Shown: positions 10,552-21,655 of the stretch, piece after piece
Numbering within the stretch: position 1 is the stretch's first letter
Layout of the letters: each line of letters opens with the position of its first letter
Assembly: GCA_002150815.3 (NCBI GenBank)
Contig: NDFF03000374.1
Coordinates: 1 to 64,000 of the forward strand
Length of the DNA stretch: 64,000 nucleotides
DNA from: Grammothele lineata
Taxonomy: Eukaryota; Basidiomycota; Agaricomycetes; Polyporales; Polyporaceae
Direction: 5' to 3'
The notes under the pieces: model-generated
What the model was told of the DNA's origin: nothing
The model's input: the letters and a program-made list of their open reading frames with translations, nothing else
Database searches by the model: none
Made by a program: the position numbers and the translations under genes

Positions 10552-12450
10552 TTATCCTTCTACACCAGCCAGATCATTCATCGCTTTCTGTACTTCAAGC
10601 TTCTCCAACACAGCTCTATGTAGACTAGACGTATTGGGTCGCTGACCCTTCACCTTCCCTTTGGAGGCGCTGCTCTCCGGAGTACCACTTACGGGTGTAG
10701 CAGTTGAGGCAGCAGTCGCCACAGGCTCTGGCTTGGGTGCAGCCGTAGAGGTGAGATGAGAGGGAACGATGATCGGGGTTGCCCGAGGAGGAGGCGGCCA
10801 CTACAATGAATGCCAGGTCAAGGGGGATACAAAAACTATAAGCCATGATACGCACTCCTCGATTGGGTTGATTGAAGTGCAGAGCTGCCCATGGAGGGTA
10901 TTCTTTTTCCAGGTGGACGATGTGGTCTTCAAGGAACTTCAAGCGATCAAGCAAAGAGCGTGGAGGTGATGGGACTGCAGAGGCAGTCGCATGAGACATT
11001 GAACAAGTAGACATAGGGGTGTAACGCACCATAACGAATAGCGAGATGCTTCTCTACATTCTGCAAGCGTTCGTCCAAGCCAGGGTGTCGTGCCGCACTA
11101 GGATAGCTCTGCGAGTCTGCACTGCTCGTAACGGGTGTCGAAGGTGCGGCTTCGTTTGCATCCTGTGACGCCGGTCCAGTCTTCAACGTTCGCCGGAGAG
11201 GTCCGCCTTCGTTCTTCACGATGTCGTATTTCATCTGCAAATCTCGGTTCTGTGTCTTCGCGTCCGTACGCGCACACGACGGAACCGAGGTTACTTCGGA
11301 ATCGCCGTTCTCGTTCAAACGTCGGCGCTTCTCCGCAAGAGACAGAAGAAACTCGTTGCGATTGGATTCGTCGTTCCTCGCACGATTGAGTGCAAGGAAG
11401 CGAGATATGTCCTTCGTAATCTGAAGGACGCGCTTTCAATAAGGGAGCTTGGAATACGGCGTGAGCGGGTGCGTACAGAACTTTGTGAACGAGCCTGAGC
11501 ACCGTTGCTCAGATGCACATAGTCCAGTTTTCGTACGTCTAATGGCCGATTAAATGGTTCTTCTGTGGCTTGTTCGGACTGCCGCTTGTTGAGCTTCTAG
11601 GACGTAGCCGGTTAGAGAATGGTACGGGACCGGACTTCAACGTAAAACTCACTTGTATGCCGCCAAGGAGCTCTTCTAATGCAGTCGGAACCGTCTTACG
11701 CTCCCATGCAGGGTTCAGCACTACCATGTCGGCCTCAAATCCTCTCAGAGCTTGCGAGAATCCTATGGAGGAGAGAAACGTCCTAATAACAGCATCCCAA
11801 TCTTTGTGGTATTCTGGTGGAGGCGGAGTGGTAGGCGAGGGTTCGGGTGCAGGTGCAGGTGCAGGTGCAGATGCAGGTATGGGTGCGGGTGCTGGTGCTG
11901 GTACGGGTGCGGGCGCGGGTGCAGGCGGTTGGGTTTTCGGGGACAGGGTGCCGGGTGCTGGGATGCTCGGGGCAGGGGTGCTCGGAGCCGGTGTCTGTGG
12001 CGAATACGGGTACGAATAACTACTGCTCGCAGTATATGGGTACGTGCGAGAATCCCATCCGCCTGTCCATGCGTTCGACGAATTTCCGTAGGGGTAATCG
12101 GCGGCCTGAGAAGACAAGCTTCCCATAGGCGGGGGTTCTTGTGGATGATAGCTCGTAGGCGCACCAGTCATCGAAGGTACCTGGGAGGTTGCATAACCGC
12201 CCTGGCCGTTTAATGACAACGGAGTGTGCTGCGTCGAGCTATGATAGGGGTACACGGTGGGTGGCGAGGGACCTGAGCTCTGGAGGGAGTAGTAAGAATA
12301 GGAGGATCCGCCGGCATTGGAGGTTTCCGTAGATGGTTGAAAGTCATGTTGGAGGCCAATTATAGGTACCTCCTCGCTTGTCTGCGGGGGGGAAGTTGGA
12401 GGTGAACTGTTCGATGGGCCTGCGGCTGAGGGCGGCGGGCCCAGCGTCAT
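10552..12450 (-). CDS. Conserved fungal protein, Pro/Ala-rich N half, unknown function
   Basis: Five exons: 12450-11653, 11596-11477, 11420 (or 11432)-11030, 10974-10856 and 10800-10552, about 558 residues, all in phase. The N-terminal 200 residues are rich in Ser, Pro, Tyr and Gly and include a run of Pro-Ala dipeptides coded by a hexamer repeat near 11847-11930. Then come a helical segment (DWDAVIRTFLSSIGFSQAL, ALEELLGGIQKLNKRQ), a basic segment with LSLAEKRRRL, and a strongly conserved-looking block LLDRLKFLEDHIVHLEKEYP followed by PWAALHFNQPNRGWPPPP. I have the impression of a widespread fungal family with this last block but cannot name it. The tail is Ala/Thr/Pro-rich. A 268-base divergent promoter is shared with VPS53. 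The ATG at 12450 is the first in frame. Confidence 0.85.
11840..11935. repeat. Hexamer repeat coding Pro-Ala dipeptides
   Basis: Imperfect GGTGCA/GGTGCG hexamers on the plus strand; on the minus strand they code the Pro-Ala run of the gene above. Such repeats vary in length by slippage. Confidence 0.8.
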
Positions 12451-12718
12451 GGCGAGCGAAGCGAACGAAGTCAAAAAGTTCTCAGAAAGGAAAATGCCGC
12501 CGCGTCCGGGGAAAAGGCGCGCGTACCGCTCCGATCACGCGTGGGCGGCCCGACCGAGCGCATACATCGCACCCGCCGCGCAGAGTGCTTACTGCCACCC
12601 GGTGCACAGTCCGACTTGGTACTGCCTAGCTTCCTGTCACTTGTCACTGAGGTCGAGCACGCGTCGAACGACTCGTGAGACATCACAACCCGACCCGCAC
12701 GCTCAACTATATCCCGCC
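12451..12718. promoter_or_regulatory. Divergent promoter between the 10552-12450 gene and VPS53
   Basis: 268 bases between two outward-facing start codons, so both promoters must overlap here. No TATA box is evident. Confidence 0.5.
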
Positions 12719-15700
12719 ATGGCTGTCAATACTGCCCGTTCATCTGCGCCCGCCTTCAGACTGCGGGAGGATGAGCTCCCGCCGGAGCTCATTCTCCACA
12801 TAGAGCGCATTCTTGACCTGCACACTACACAAGACTCGGACCCTCTCGACAGGTTCACGAACGACTTCAACCCCGTTGGCGTATTGAACGAGTACTTCCC
12901 CGATGGTGAGCTGTCCTTTCCGCCTGCGTCGGCACACGCGGCTCATGTCACTTTGCTTGTCATACAGAGGCTGCCCTTGGACAGCTTGAGGCCGTGCAAG
13001 CGCGTCTATCTCAGCAGGAACGCGACCTGCAGGCGGAGATAGATTCACTGAGGGAGGAGCTCCGTAAAGACCAGGACCCGAGCAGGATGCAGCTTATACA
13101 GGAGATGATCTCGGTACGCCCAGGGTGCTCTGTGCATGTTGCGCTACAATGCTCTGATATTGAGCTTACTGTTCCTCTGTAGGATCTCCTTGGGCAAATG
13201 TCTCGTATTCGTGAGAAGGCCACAGAATCTGAAGCGGTCGTACGGAACATCACGAGGGAGATTCAGGTGTTGGACTTGGCTAAGAAGAACCTCATTCTGA
13301 GTATGACGACGTTGAAGCGGTTGCAGATGCTCGGTGAGTATGCTCGTTCGCTCTCCCACTATATATCTTCACGCGACTTTGCCAGTCAACGCGCTGAGCC
13401 AGCTAGAAGACCAGCTGCAAGAGCGCAAGTATTCTGAGATCGTGCATTCGTTAGCTGTGAGTAGGTTCGTCGGCGTGTATTTCCCCCCGCAACACTCATG
13501 CTGCTTGCTGCCAGGCAGTCAAGCAGATTGGCGCGTCTTTCAAGCCGTACACCTCTGTACAGCGCATATCACAACTGTGGCGGCGCATACAAGAGATACA
13601 AACCGAGCTCCGTTCGATGATTGAGGCAGACTGGGACAAGTTGTACGTTGGTCTCTTCTCGTTTCTGCTGTGCAGCACTCAGCTTTGGTTAGCTATATGC
13701 AAGACCCTGCAAAACCCATCAAGCCCTCAATCGTCGCTGACGCCTGCTTGGTCCTGGATGTTATCGGGCCCGAAGTCCGCGCCGCGTTCGTTGAGAAGTA
13801 CGTTGCGTTGGAGCTTAAAGAGTACCGCCGGATCTTCAGAGCGACAGACGAGGCTGGCCAGCTGGACAACCTTTCTCGGCGGTTCGCGTGGTTCAGGAGG
13901 CTACTTCAGACGCACGAGACGGAGCAGGGTAGAGTGTTTCCAGCGGAATGGAAGGTTGGTTGGTTTTTAACCGCCAAGTTCATCGAGATCACCAGGTACT
14001 CGTTCAGCCGTCTTCCACCGAACGCCAATTAATTGATCTGTCTCAGAGATGACATGACCGTGTTACTTTCGAAAGCTGGCTCTAAGCTGACGGTGAAACA
14101 ACTCCTTGACACTCTGGCAGAAACCATGGAGTTCGAAGCCTCAGTGGCGAAAAAGAATGGCACACCTGTAAGTCCTCTAGGATGATCTCGAGGTTTGTGC
14201 TGAGAGATTCTTGGTTCCAGCTTCGCGAAATTCTCCGTGTAACCACCCCTCCTAATGCAAGTCGGCCGCAGAGGTCTATTACTTCAGCTTTCGAGCCGCA
14301 TATGGGAGTCTATATCGACGCTCAGGACAAGTAGGTGATTCCTTACTCAGCCACAGACGACAAGCTGAATGACCCCCGCAGGATACTATCGGACATGCTT
14401 GCGCAGTACCGAGGGTCAAAATCACGCTCTTCGCTTGAAGCGGCATCAACATCGAGCCATGCGGAGGATGACTCCGCTCCACCGGTGCTCGTGCTGCCTT
14501 CATCGACTGAGCTCTTTTACTTTTACGCATCCACCCTCGACCAGTGCGCCAGCCTGTTCACTGGTCAGCCTCTGTATGATCTTTGTGCACTGTTCAAGAA
14601 ATGGCTACGGATATATGCAGGTAGGTTGTTGTATGCGCCTTTATCCGAGATGCGATCTCATGCAGAGCGACGTACTACAGAGGAAGTCCTCGTTGCCAGT
14701 CTCCGGAGACCACAAGCCTATATTACACGGCGATCTATGGACGCGCGCTATGACCTCTCAGAACTCAAGAGCGCCTGTACTCTCATCAATACCGCGGATT
14801 ACTGTCAGACAACCGCCTTAGAGCTAGAGGAGAACATCCGTGAAAAGTGCGACGAGGCGTTCAAGGAGAAGATCACGCTACAAGAAGAGCGAGACCTTTT
14901 CGTGAGGTGAATGCGCTCCTCACTGTCGGCTACGGGTCTACTGACGGCCCGTTGACAGTGCGATCTCGGCTGCCATCGGCGTTATGCTCCGCGAACTCGA
15001 GAACGCATGCGAACCGCCGTTCAACACCCTATCCCGCACACCGTGGGCGACTGTCAAGCTTGTTAGCGGACAGTCGCCTTACGTCCAAGACCTGACCAAC
15101 GCGATCGAACAAGTTTGCGAAGCGATCAAGCCTCTTATTGAGCAGAAGAAATATACTCGCAACTTCTTCGATAAGGCTGCGAGGTATGCGGCTTCCGTCG
15201 TCGTATTCCTACCCTCGTGTGCTAACCGGTATCGTGCTGTAGTACGGTATCTGCGAAATTCACCAACGCACTTGTGAAGAGTCGACCATTGCTGGAGATT
15301 GGAGCTGAGCAGGTAGCCCACGCTCTGTGCATACACATGGGTCCTCGACTGAAGTGTTTGTTGTACAGCTCCTTATTGACCTCCAAGCGATCAAGGCCTC
15401 CTTACTCAAAATTCCTGGGGAGACTTTGGCTACCTCCAAGTAAGCGGCTCTCGAGATACCTTCAGCTTTGCTTAACGCGTTGCACCTCCTTAGCTACACG
15501 AAGAGCGTCACGAAACAAACAACTCGACTGGAAGCACTGCTCAAGGTCATCGTCACCCCTGTGGTATGCTACCAAGACCTTCGTTCTCCAGTTCTGTCTA
15601 ACCGCAGGCCCGTAGGATCCACCCGAGGGTTTCATCCTCAACTACACCCTCGTCATCGGCGACGCCTCCTTCTCCAACTTCCAGAAGATCCTCGACCTCA

Positions 15701-16041
15701 AAGGCACGCCGAAGGCAGCACAAAACGATCTGCTCGACGCCTTCTTGACGATCACGAGCACCAAACCCGAGCTCGAGAGCACGTCCTTCCTCTCGTCACT
15801 TGACATGGATCCCGGCCTGGTCGCAAACATGACGAGCCCCGGCAGCAGCCGTGTGTCGCTCATTCCTGGGTCCGCGGCTGGGGAGAGTATACTGGCGGCG
15901 TTGTCGTCGCCGCCGCTTGCGACAACACCATCTGCAGGCTCGGAGTCGAATAGGTCGGATCAAACGAGGCGTGAGGTGTTTTCGGACTTCAAGCGTTTCG
16001 TTAGCTTTGGTTTAAGGAGGGAGACATTGCCGCCTTCATGA
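12719..16041 (+). CDS. VPS53: VPS53, subunit of the GARP tethering complex
   Basis: Vps53 is part of the GARP complex (Vps51-Vps54) that tethers endosome-derived vesicles at the trans-Golgi network. The gene has 15 exons (12719-12905, 12968-13113, 13183-13333, 13386-13456, 13515-13642, 13693-13995, 14047-14167, 14221-14330, 14382-14620, 14666-14906, 14959-15183, 15243-15312, 15369-15439, 15494-15563, 15616-16041), giving 852 residues with all phases right. The N-terminal third is a coiled coil (LEAVQARLSQQERDLQAEID to LSQLEDQLQERKY), as expected for this CATCHR-type tether. The middle has WFRRLLQTHE and ELFYFYASTLDQCASL. Near the end stand ILNYTLVIGDASFSNFQKIL and DLKGTPK, the most conserved Vps53 block. 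The Ser-rich tail (RRETLPPS) is probably disordered. Confidence 0.93.
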
Positions 16042-16356
16042 ATAGTGTCCTGTCCTGTTGTCACTTTTTTGGATATCGTATATGCATGGATTGGAGGTCT
16101 ACTCATGGTGTTATGCTCTGCACCCTTTCACGCAAAACTTGATGGTACGACACTTCCAGCACTTGTGTGCGATTTGAAGTTGTACAGCGACGCATCTTGT
16201 CCTCATAGGAGTGCTTCCTGCCGGTCTTCCATGGGTATGGCATGACTTGATAGAGCCACAGGAGATGATAGCGACCCGTAGGTGGCGAGGTGATACAAAC
16301 AACATAAGCAAGAATACAGCAACACACCGCGTACATCGTCTCCAATCCCGGTACCT
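16042..16356. other. Convergent intergenic spacer
   Basis: 315 bases between the stops of VPS53 (+) and TSR1 (-). Both 3' ends must lie here. No further feature is seen. Confidence 0.5.
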
Positions 16357-19206
16357 CTACTCCTCCATTGCGTCTTCGTCACGGGAGGCAACGTCCCCAG
16401 CTACGCCCTCCTGCCACGTCTCGCTCCACTTGGGGAACACACGCTTGTAGAGGGACATGCACACGGTGTCCATTTGGCTGATCGGCCCGTCGAAGTGCGC
16501 CTTGAAGTATCCATGCGTGCCGAGCGACTCCTTGATGTGTCCCGCCCGCCCATACTTCGTGTGCAGCTGGATCGGCTTGAAGTACGCAATGTCGTCTACG
16601 GGCACGAGCAGGCGGCAGTAGGTCAGGACGGCAACGGCGGGACAAGGAGTGATGAGATGGGGAGGACGTACCGGCATTGAAGAACATATAGCGAATCGTT
16701 GCCGTCTTTTTGTGGATTTTGAATGGATGCCCAGTCAGGACGATTCGTTTGGCGATCACGCGGGTCGTGTCGGGGTGCAAGAAGCTCCCCATCGCGACGA
16801 GCACAGGGGCTAGACAACGGCCGTGAGCATTCTCTACTCAGAGGCATGCTCGCGAACCGAAGCTCACCTTGAGGGTCGCTCGTCTCGCGGAGAAGCGCGC
16901 AAGGCTGTTTACCGTACACGACGGGTCCATAGATCGTCGCGACGTCGGTGACGCCGTGCCGGAGGTATCGCTCAAACTTGTGCACGTTGTTTGCGCCCTT
17001 ACCACCGCCGCGTGTGTGCTGGCTGTAGATAGGGTTGACGCGCATCCGTCGCGGTCCCACGCATAGGATGAGAGGATCCTTGGAGCGCACGGAACCGTCA
17101 TACTCCGTGTTGCGTTGAACGGTGAAGTTGAGGACGGTCTTCTTGTGCTCGTGCTGAAGGAGGCTGAAGATGGCGTACGGCCGACCGGAAACCATCCGTG
17201 CGGCCTCCTTCGGTACGTCCTTCAGATAAACTGTCACCCGCGTTCCAGGCTGCAAACACCGGTCAACGGGCATCCTTAAGGAAACGGGGTCAGGACGCAC
17301 CTCTACACCACCCTCTTCCTCCCCTCGCCGCTTGACTGCCCGCTCCGTACGCTTGAAGTCCTCGAACTGGAATATACGTGCGTAGTCGCGGGGTAGGTTC
17401 TCATAGGGGTCCCACGGGCTCGTCCGGAACGAGCGGAGGCCACGATACCGCTGGAACCGTGTCCGCGCTGGCACGTCGAGCGGCGTATCGATCTCGTCTG
17501 GAAACTGCGCGTCGTCTTCTTCCTCGCGTTTACGAGCTCGCCACTTCTGCAGTCTGTGTCGTGATGTCAGTGTCCTGGTCGACGCTGAAGAGAAATCAGA
17601 GGTGACTTACTGTCGCGCCTCTTCATCCTCGTCCAGGTCCTGGAACGCGACGCTCCTCATACCATCCGTCTCCATCTCCGTATCGTCAGCGACCGGGAGT
17701 TCTTCCATCTCCTCTTCCATCTCCTCTTCCATCTCAACCTCCTCATCGCGAGCCTCGCCATCATCTCCGTTGCCGTCCTCGTCGTCGCTCTCGTCAATGA
17801 TCCACGCTGCCTGGTACTCGCTTGTGCCCTTGGGGACCTTACGAACGGCCTTGGGAGTTGTACCAGCTTTTGCGTCCGGGATCGCGTCGGCGCCATGGCC
17901 ATTTTGCTCTCCGCGCATCTCCTCCTCAGTTGGCCACGTCTGCTCGTTCGCCATATCGTCAGGGTCGTTGCTGGACACGAGGGAGTCTGCGTTGTCCTCG
18001 ACAGGCTCTGCGAGCAGCTGTGGCTCGATGTCCATTCCATTGGTGTGTCCTGACTTCGAGACTCGGGGCAGAGGAGCGGACACGATCTGCACAGGGCACG
18101 ATGAGCGGTGGGAGGCGGTTCGAGGGGCGCGAACGTACCCGTGAGACTTGGAAGTCGCCGAAATCCTGTATGTGGATTAGACGGTTGGCGGATAAATGAG
18201 CCCCGCGGACAAAGCCGGTGACGGCGAGCGTTTCATCCGCCCATTCTACCTTCTCGCCGAGGATCCAGGAGCGGCCGTCTCTCCACTTGACATCGGACGG
18301 TTTCCCTTCTGACAATGCTCTTAGGGCGTTCAAGGCATCGGACGCGTGATGCATGTCATAAACGCGCGACTGGCTCGGAACGAAGTATTGGATGAAGGAT
18401 AGGAGGGATTTCATAATCCCGGATTTCTCTTTAGGCTCCATGGGCTCGTCGGACGAGACGACGGTCAGAACCTCGGGAAGGCCCTGGGCTTGGAGCGTGC
18501 GGAGAAGAGTATCGCCCCAGTTGTCAACCTCAACGTTCGGAGAGAGGACGAAGATGACATAGTCTGCCACCTTGCACGCGTCCAGTGCCGCATACATTTG
18601 GTGGTACGGGAGGGGAATGAACTGCAACGACGTCTTGAACCGGTCTGCCCTGAGATCCTCCGTTCATGCCTTGTCCGATCTCGCGGGAGTTCAAGGACGT
18701 ACCTCAGCTTCTGCAGCCCGCTCGTCGCATCCTCCTCAAGGGTCCCATCGATAGTCCGCGCAAGTCGCGCGCTCACTTCTCGCGCATTCACGTCTTCCGT
18801 GAGCGGGATAATCGCCACAACGCGGGGCGTGCCATCAATTCCGCTAAATATGCGGGTCGCAGAGACGAGACTCTGGCGCTTCTTCAGCTGGGCCTGCTTT
18901 GCGTTGTTGCGGCGGTTGGTACGGAGCTGGGCGGCGGCATGGGACGCGGCGGAGGCGGCCTTTGGCGAATCGCGGTGCGTTACGCGGCCTAAGTGGACGC
19001 TGGGAATCAGAACAACAGCACGTACGTCTAATTCATACGTACCTTTTGCAGCTTCCTTCAAGGAGCCCTTAGTGGCATGTTTTGACTTGAAAGCCTTGTT
19101 TTTCTAACGAGCTACGCGCGTGAGTCGCGAATCCCCGGATCTGAAACGAAGCGACCATGCTGACCTGCTTGAGTGTCGGTCTGTGGTGGTGCACTCCTTC
19201 TGTCAT
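16357..19206 (-). CDS. TSR1: TSR1, 40S ribosome assembly factor
   Basis: Tsr1 is a GTPase-like but inactive relative of Bms1 that binds late pre-40S particles. Nine exons (19206-19165, 19103-19043, 18988-18703, 18649-18139, 18086-17611, 17553-17301, 17249-16868, 16809-16672, 16595-16357) give 795 residues, all in phase. The start reads [19 protein letters not shown], the standard Tsr1 N-terminus. The G-like domain ([31 protein letters not shown]) has no Walker A motif, as in the family. An acidic insert of about 60 Glu/Asp residues precedes [20 protein letters not shown] and [11 protein letters not shown], after which TRVTVYL and [20 protein letters not shown] mark the C-terminal Bms1/Tsr1 domain. 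The protein ends with a Trp-rich, acidic tail. Convergent with VPS53. Confidence 0.95.
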
Positions 19207-21655
19207 TGCAGCTAGCACAAGATGCGGAGAAAAGAGAATGTCTGAATCGCTCGACGGTGGGTTGTCGACCCCGCTCGCGGCCGTGCCTGCCTCGCGAAAT
19301 TTCTGCTCATGATCTTATCTCTAAGCAAGTGATCTAATCTCATCTAGGGCGCTCCTCCCAATGGCGACTCCAAGAGGCGCTTATAGACCACAACCACTAC
19401 TTTCGCCCACCACGAGCTCAAGCAATGCACTGTTCGAACTGGGCACACTATCCCAGACGTGTACGCGCATGGCATGGATTTAGATCTTCATGATACTAGG
19501 TACAACAACCACCTGAACCCCTTTCTCGCATAGGAACTGATATCAACAAAACAATCATCGTCCGAGCGAGCCTTCGCGAATTCGAACCTCAGTCAGATGT
19601 CTTCTAGCTGGCAGGCCATCCGTTCGCGATGCATTCAGATGCGATGGGGGTCACACACCGCACTCACGGCACGGGCTTCTTACATCTATCATTTTCAACC
19701 TCCAGTCTGATCCTGTTCGCCCTCAGGTTTAGGGGTCGCCGTGTAACCCCTATCGCTCAGTGTCCGCGGTGGACGGCTGTAGTTCCGTCAAGGTTCTCAC
19801 TGCGAGCAATAGGTATGGTCGTAGCGGGTGGTTACCCGCCCAATATGTCGCTATCAAACTACGTTATAAAATACGTTAACATGTCGGCAGCTCACCGCCA
19901 TGTTTTGCAAATCCCGACACTGCGCTGCGGAACACTAAACCTAGCCCGGCTCAGAAGAGGTCGACCCCGTACGCAGTCGGACGGGGAGCTCAATCCCCCT
20001 CGCGCCTCCCGTCTCGCATTCAAGCCTTCTTCTCTCAATTGTATCACCGCCGGCCTATTCAGCCCGCCCCTCGTGCATCACGCGCGCAGTGCCAGGCCCA
20101 GATTGACGATAGCCGACTTCTACGGTCCCAGGTGCTTCTGTTCTACGCGCTAGACCTCCGCACGCGAGCCTCCTTCTTCACATGTCACAGCTTGTTGTTA
20201 CTCCTTAAACCACGGCCGGTTTCATTAGTACCGTCACACGATGCCCCCACCTATCGTTCCGTGCACACCGCCAGCCGCCAGTTCCCTCTACTACATATTG
20301 CTACCGCTGCCGCCGCGCGCGATAGTCACAGAATCAGCGGGCATATCGGATTCCAACCCCGACCGACGTCGGGGCCTCGACGAGATCTGTCATCCTCCGT
20401 TCAACGCCAGCTGGCGTCTTTGAACGGACGTCCGCTTCCTTGGCACCCGCCGCGCGCCGCGGTCCGCCCCCCAGCCAACCCCTCCTGTGACCGCTGACCA
20501 CGCCTGACCACGTTCGTCGCGCGCCCGGCCCCGACGTACTACATACTTAGATGTATACAGCACCCGAGCGCGCGCGCACATGTGCTCCCCTCGCACAAAT
20601 ACCAAATGGAGATACCCACCCGGCGTCGCGTACCCTACCGCACATGTTTTCCTTTTCCTTTCCCGCGAGCCGCGAGTCGCGTCCTGCCCATGAAACACGT
20701 CAGGTACCCCGCCGCTTACCGACTGCGTCCACATCTCACATACACATCTCTACGCGCCTACATTATCATACACAGGCCGGTGCGACTAAGTAACACTGGG
20801 ACCTACAAGATCTCGATCGCGCCAGCGGCCAGCTACCCCCGCCGTGCGGCGCGGCGCGGTGCGATGGCGGTCGGCACGCAGCGGGGAGACCGTGTCATCA
20901 GCCGGTGCACACCGGTCAGAGGGGCGACGGTGTGTTCGCGCGTGCGCGTGCGCGTCGTACACACATCTAGAAGCGGCTCAGACTGGGCCGTACGTACCGG
21001 TGTGCTCGGGGGTCCGCTGCGGTCAGTGCGGGGCACGGGCACGGGCACGGCCCCCGACCGCGCCGAACGCCAACTCTATCACTGCGAACGCCACGAAGCC
21101 AGACGGGGGGGGTCCGATGCGAATGCCAGCATCTTTGATCGCGCACTTGGAGCAAACTCGCAGCCACACCGGCAGCGCGTTCTAGAGAAGGGGAAGGGAT
21201 ACATAGCCATTGATACTGCAGGGGTGCGGCGATGGAATACATTCGGGGGAAGGCGGGACACTGCTCTCGTGGGAGCTCGAGCGCGGGGCGACGGAACTAG
21301 TAGCGGGGGCAGAAACACGGAAGCAAACGTACGCAGAGCGACGGGGTAAATAAAAAGATGGTATATCGTAGAGAACGCCGGATATCGAGGAAGATGATTA
21401 TACTATAGTCGAGAAGGAGATGCAGTAATACAGCGCGGTGACGGTCGACGTGAGCACTGAGCGGAAGGAACCAGCGAAAACAGTTAGAAAATCTGCGATA
21501 CAAAAGCGACGAGGCTGCGACGGAGGGATTAGTACACTTGATGACTGCGAGAGGTGAGAGTCCTGAGCTCATGACCCGTCCAGCGGACTTCCGAGGAGGC
21601 GACGACAGGGAGCGGTCTATAGTGCGATGGATGACGGTGCGAGAGCGAGAGGCGA
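19207..21655. other. 2.4 kb with no supportable gene
   Basis: Many short overlapping frames but none with a recognisable domain or codon pattern. It holds the TSR1 promoter (right of 19206) and the 3' side of the Mei2-like gene. A CCCCTATCGCTCA element at about 19747-19759, followed by a short GTCCGC/GTGGAC hairpin, resembles the box of the 28-35 kb family but nothing after it does. Tandem GGGCAC units occur near 21040. Confidence 0.5.

Noticed and set aside
11570..12019. Gly/Ala-rich plus-strand frame
   Set aside because: Shadow of the Pro-Ala repeat on the other strand.
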